A program made the translations under genes and the position numbers. 33,277 nt of DNA from positions 1 through 33,277 of the forward strand of contig URKX01000027.1 of assembly GCA_900548545.1 (NCBI GenBank), given 5' to 3'. Of this stretch, positions 31,271 to 33,277 are shown in pieces; position 1 is the first letter of the stretch, and each line of letters opens with the position of its first letter. The notes below the pieces were generated by a model that saw nothing but the letters and a program-made list of their open reading frames with translations, ran no database searches and was not told the origin of the DNA. Source of the DNA: an uncultured Oscillospiraceae bacterium. GTDB lineage: Bacteria > Bacillota > Clostridia > Oscillospirales > Acutalibacteraceae.

Positions 31271-31601
31271 CGTTGCATCCCCCTGGATGCCCCGAAAAGG
31301 GGCATTGTATTGGAATCCAGACCAAACCGTCCGTCATTAGAATATGCGTGAAGTTGCAGCATATTTCCTGGTTTACCAGGTTCAGGATGTCTTCCCTGGC
31401 GTAGGGGAAGAAGCGGCTGGCCAGCGCGACTGAGATCCCCTCGTGATTTTACGGAGAGATGGGGGGAAAGATTAGAAGCGTTGATCCGCAGTATCATGAT
31501 GACCGGTAGAGGTTTTCGGCACCGTCAAGAATATGAGCAAAATGTTGAATTGCCTCAAGTTTTAAGGAAAAAGTTTTAATTAAATCACTCATAAGGGTAT
31601 G
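31271..31601. other. non-coding stretch with possible gene remnants
   Basis: No intact gene is visible. A minus-strand frame without its own start reads RFFPYAREDILNLVNQEICC (about 31360-31425), and a plus-strand frame reads FTERWGERLEALIRSIMMTG and runs to a stop at about 31579. Both look protein-like but are truncated, as expected at an insertion scar. Confidence 0.35.
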
Positions 31602-31630
31602 ATGACAAAACGGCAATGGTGTGATATAAT
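31602..31630 (+). promoter_or_regulatory. promoter of the surface protein gene
   Basis: ATGACA (31602-31607), 17-base spacer, TATAAT (31625-31630). It leaves a 5' leader of about 185 bases before the ATG. Confidence 0.75.
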
Positions 31631-31654
31631 ATTACCCAAATAGAATTCAGTTCC

Positions 31655-31698
31655 AACAAGGGGTATACCCCTTGTTCTGTTGTGTTTCACAACAGAAC
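31655..31698 (+). promoter_or_regulatory. two overlapping perfect hairpins in the leader
   Basis: Hairpin 1 has 9-bp arms AACAAGGGG/CCCCTTGTT around TATA (31655-31676). Hairpin 2 has 11-bp arms GTTCTGTTGTG/CACAACAGAAC around TTT (31674-31698). They share the bases GTT at 31674-31676. No T run follows either. Both have perfect symmetry, so each could instead be a protein-binding site. Confidence 0.6.
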
Positions 31699-31767
31699 AA
31701 AATGCTTTCATGGGAGCGCAAATGCTGCCGGCAGAAAGCTTTTTGTAGCCGTGTTTTCAGGCTAATG

Positions 31768-31784
31768 CTCTGGGAAAACCAGAG
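31768..31784 (+). promoter_or_regulatory. third leader hairpin
   Basis: CTCTGG and CCAGAG with a GAAAA loop, 36 bases before the start codon of the surface protein. Confidence 0.5.
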
Positions 31785-31819
31785 AAGTAAATAGCACCAA
31801 TTGATAAGGAGGAACACGC

Positions 31820-33277
31820 ATGAAAAAATTTTTATCTTTGCTGCTGGCCCTGTGCTTGGTTGTAGGCATGGTGCCATTGGCAGCCAGCGCAGAGAAAGTA
31901 GAAAACTGCCAAGGCGGGGACAGCTGCCAGCACGCCGCTGCTATTGGCACCACCCACTACGATACGTTGGCCGAAGCGCTTAATGCGGCGGTGGATGGAA
32001 ATACAGTTGTAGTGCTTAGGAAAACTACCATCGGAGAGCCGGCAAAAATTGATGATGGGAAAATTGTCCTTGATATGAACGGGCAGACGGTATCCTATGT
32101 ACCGAGCAAATCGAACGAAGCACTTGGTATTATTGATATTGCTGGTACTGCCAGTGTGACTGTAACGGGTAATGGCTCGTTCGATTACACAAATGAGTAC
32201 TATCATAGTAGTTACAACGAGTATGGCTATATTTTCCGTGTTCAGGGCAATGCAAATTTGACCATTGAAAACGGTGATTTCCATGCGGTAATGACTTGTG
32301 TCCAGGTGGGCCAAAAAGACCCCAATACGGTTGCTACTGCTACGATTGCGGGTGGAACTTATTCGGCAGATGTTTTATACAATGATACGTATTGGCACCT
32401 CAACCTGATCGATTATAATGCCGCAAAGCCGGAGGAAGACAACCCAGACCGGATTATTGTCACTGGCGGCACGTTTGTGAATTATGATCCGTCCCAGAGT
32501 AAAACAGAGAACCCTGTTGCTAACTTTGTAGCCGATGGCTATACTGTGGTGCAAAATGGGGAGAAGTATGTCGTACAAGCCCTGTCTGCCGAAAACGCTG
32601 TGGCGCAGGTGGGGGATAATTTTTACGAATCTTTGCGGGATGCTATCGAATCAGCAGCAAGTGGAGCCCACATTGTGCTACTCAAAGATTACACTGCACC
32701 TGATTTAGATGGGGCTCAAAACGAGTATAATTTGCCTGATAATTGCATCTTAGACCTTAATGGTAAAACGCTGACCGTCCCGTTTATGGAAGCTATATTT
32801 CAAGGCAAAGGTGCCACTATCCAAAATGGTGTAATAACGAGTAATGCGGATTATCCTTTGTTCATAGGAAATGGTTCAAACGCCACTGATATTACCATCG
32901 AGAATGTGGAAGTAAAGGGTGGAATTAACGTCTATGTTGCAACAGTAACCCTTGTCGACGTTATTGCAGATGCCACTGAAAAGAAGTATCATGCTGTTTG
33001 GGGAGATGAAGCCTCTAATATTATTATTCAAAGCGGTACTTTTTCTGCGAACCCCTCTAATAACTCTAGCATGGCTATTTATGTATTTGGCGGCGATGAT
33101 TCTGATGGTACAGATGATGGTCCAGATGACCATGGGAACATTTCAATTTTGGGAGGAAATGTTAATGGTAAAATTGGTGTGAGCAACTGGGAAGAAGGGG
33201 CAGGACAGTGCTTGACGGCTTACGCCGGTTACTTCACCTCCGATCCCAGCGGGTATCTGGCAGAGGGGAAAGCCGCT
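31820..33277 (+). CDS. secreted surface protein, beta-helix-like (partial, 3' end outside window)
   Basis: An open frame of 486 codons that continues past the window end. ATG 31820 follows AAGGAGG by 6 bases. A signal peptide is clear (KKFLSLLLALCLVVGMVPL, cleavage after ASA at residue 24). The mature part has two related modules: HYDTLAEALNAAVDGNTVVV (about residues 47-66) and FYESLRDAIESAASGAHIVL (about 267-286), each followed by L-D-x-N-G-x-T strand repeats (VLDMNGQTVS; ILDLNGKTLT) and many ITIENV/ITGGTF-like short strands, as in parallel beta-helix adhesins of gut Firmicutes. Base composition is more AT-rich than all neighbours, suggesting transfer. Function inferred as adhesion or surface binding. 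Confidence 0.85.
   Translation, partial: MKKFLSLLLALCLVVGMVPLAASAEKVENCQGGDSCQHAAAIGTTHYDTLAEALNAAVDGNTVVVLRKTTIGEPAKIDDGKIVLDMNGQTVSYVPSKSNEALGIIDIAGTASVTVTGNGSFDYTNEYYHSSYNEYGYIFRVQGNANLTIENGDFHAVMTCVQVGQKDPNTVATATIAGGTYSADVLYNDTYWHLNLIDYNAAKPEEDNPDRIIVTGGTFVNYDPSQSKTENPVANFVADGYTVVQNGEKYVVQALSAENAVAQVGDNFYESLRDAIESAASGAHIVLLKDYTAPDLDGAQNEYNLPDNCILDLNGKTLTVPFMEAIFQGKGATIQNGVITSNADYPLFIGNGSNATDITIENVEVKGGINVYVATVTLVDVIADATEKKYHAVWGDEASNIIIQSGTFSANPSNNSSMAIYVFGGDDSDGTDDGPDDHGNISILGGNVNGKIGVSNWEEGAGQCLTAYAGYFTSDPSGYLAEGKAA

Noticed and set aside
31655..31676. CsoR-type copper operator
   Set aside because: The palindrome contains GGGGTA-TACCCC in the opposite orientation to the TACCC-n-GGGTA arrangement of CsoR sites, and no copper gene is nearby.
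1..33277. CRISPR array or complete insertion sequence
   Set aside because: No regularly spaced repeat series and no transposase gene with terminal inverted repeats were seen; only short repeat pairs occur.

Overview
The window looks like chromosome from a spore-forming anaerobic member of the Clostridia, probably an Oscillospiraceae/Ruminococcaceae-type gut bacterium. It combines sporulation genes (spoIIE, cotJABC), strong AGGAGG ribosome sites with several TTG/GTG starts, a Trp T-box, an electron-bifurcating NfnAB pair and oxygen-sensitive iron-sulfur oxidoreductases. Most of it is GC-rich by eye; the last ~1.7 kb is clearly more AT-rich. The taxonomic guess is inference.

Region by region. 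1-2.1 kb (minus): tmRNA just downstream of smpB, then a beta-lactamase-fold serine hydrolase. 2.2-3.5 kb (plus): a DUF1540 protein and a Cof-type HAD phosphatase. 3.6-5.8 kb (minus): nfnA-nfnB. 6.0-10.0 kb: a compact phage-derived cassette, with an S24-type repressor diverging from two paired palindromic operators and a tightly overlapped operon of three small proteins, terminase small and large subunits, a membrane/coiled-coil protein and a holin. It has no integrase, portal, capsid, tail or endolysin. 10.1-12.5 kb (minus): spoIIE, with a 21-bp-spaced promoter. 12.7-15.3 kb (plus): a T-box leader, a PLP aminotransferase and trpS. 15.3-15.9 kb: a small RHH-like gene and an XRE gene transcribed divergently. 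15.9-19.8 kb (minus): a 35-residue membrane peptide, metG, tatD and a TatD-linked radical SAM gene in one likely operon. 19.9-21.3 kb (minus): an SLH-domain exported protein. 21.5-28.2 kb (plus): pyridoxal kinase, phenylacetate-CoA ligase, iorA, iorB, a second phenylacetate-CoA ligase and a tandem-ACT protein. 28.3-29.4 kb (plus): cotJA-cotJB-cotJC. 29.5-31.3 kb (minus): a large serine recombinase and a 50-residue partner. 31.6 kb to the end (plus): a promoter, a hairpin-rich leader and the first 486 codons of a secreted beta-helix-like surface protein that runs off the window.

How they work together. The aminotransferase, IorAB and the two aryl-CoA ligases can form a reversible route between aromatic amino acids, aryl pyruvates, aryl acetyl-CoAs and aryl acetates. 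Pyridoxal kinase supplies the transaminase cofactor, and the ACT protein may sense an amino acid. Trp T-box control of the transaminase together with trpS suggests that this step serves tryptophan supply rather than only fermentation. The most unusual locus is the terminase-holin cassette, which looks streamlined and repressor-controlled rather than randomly decayed.
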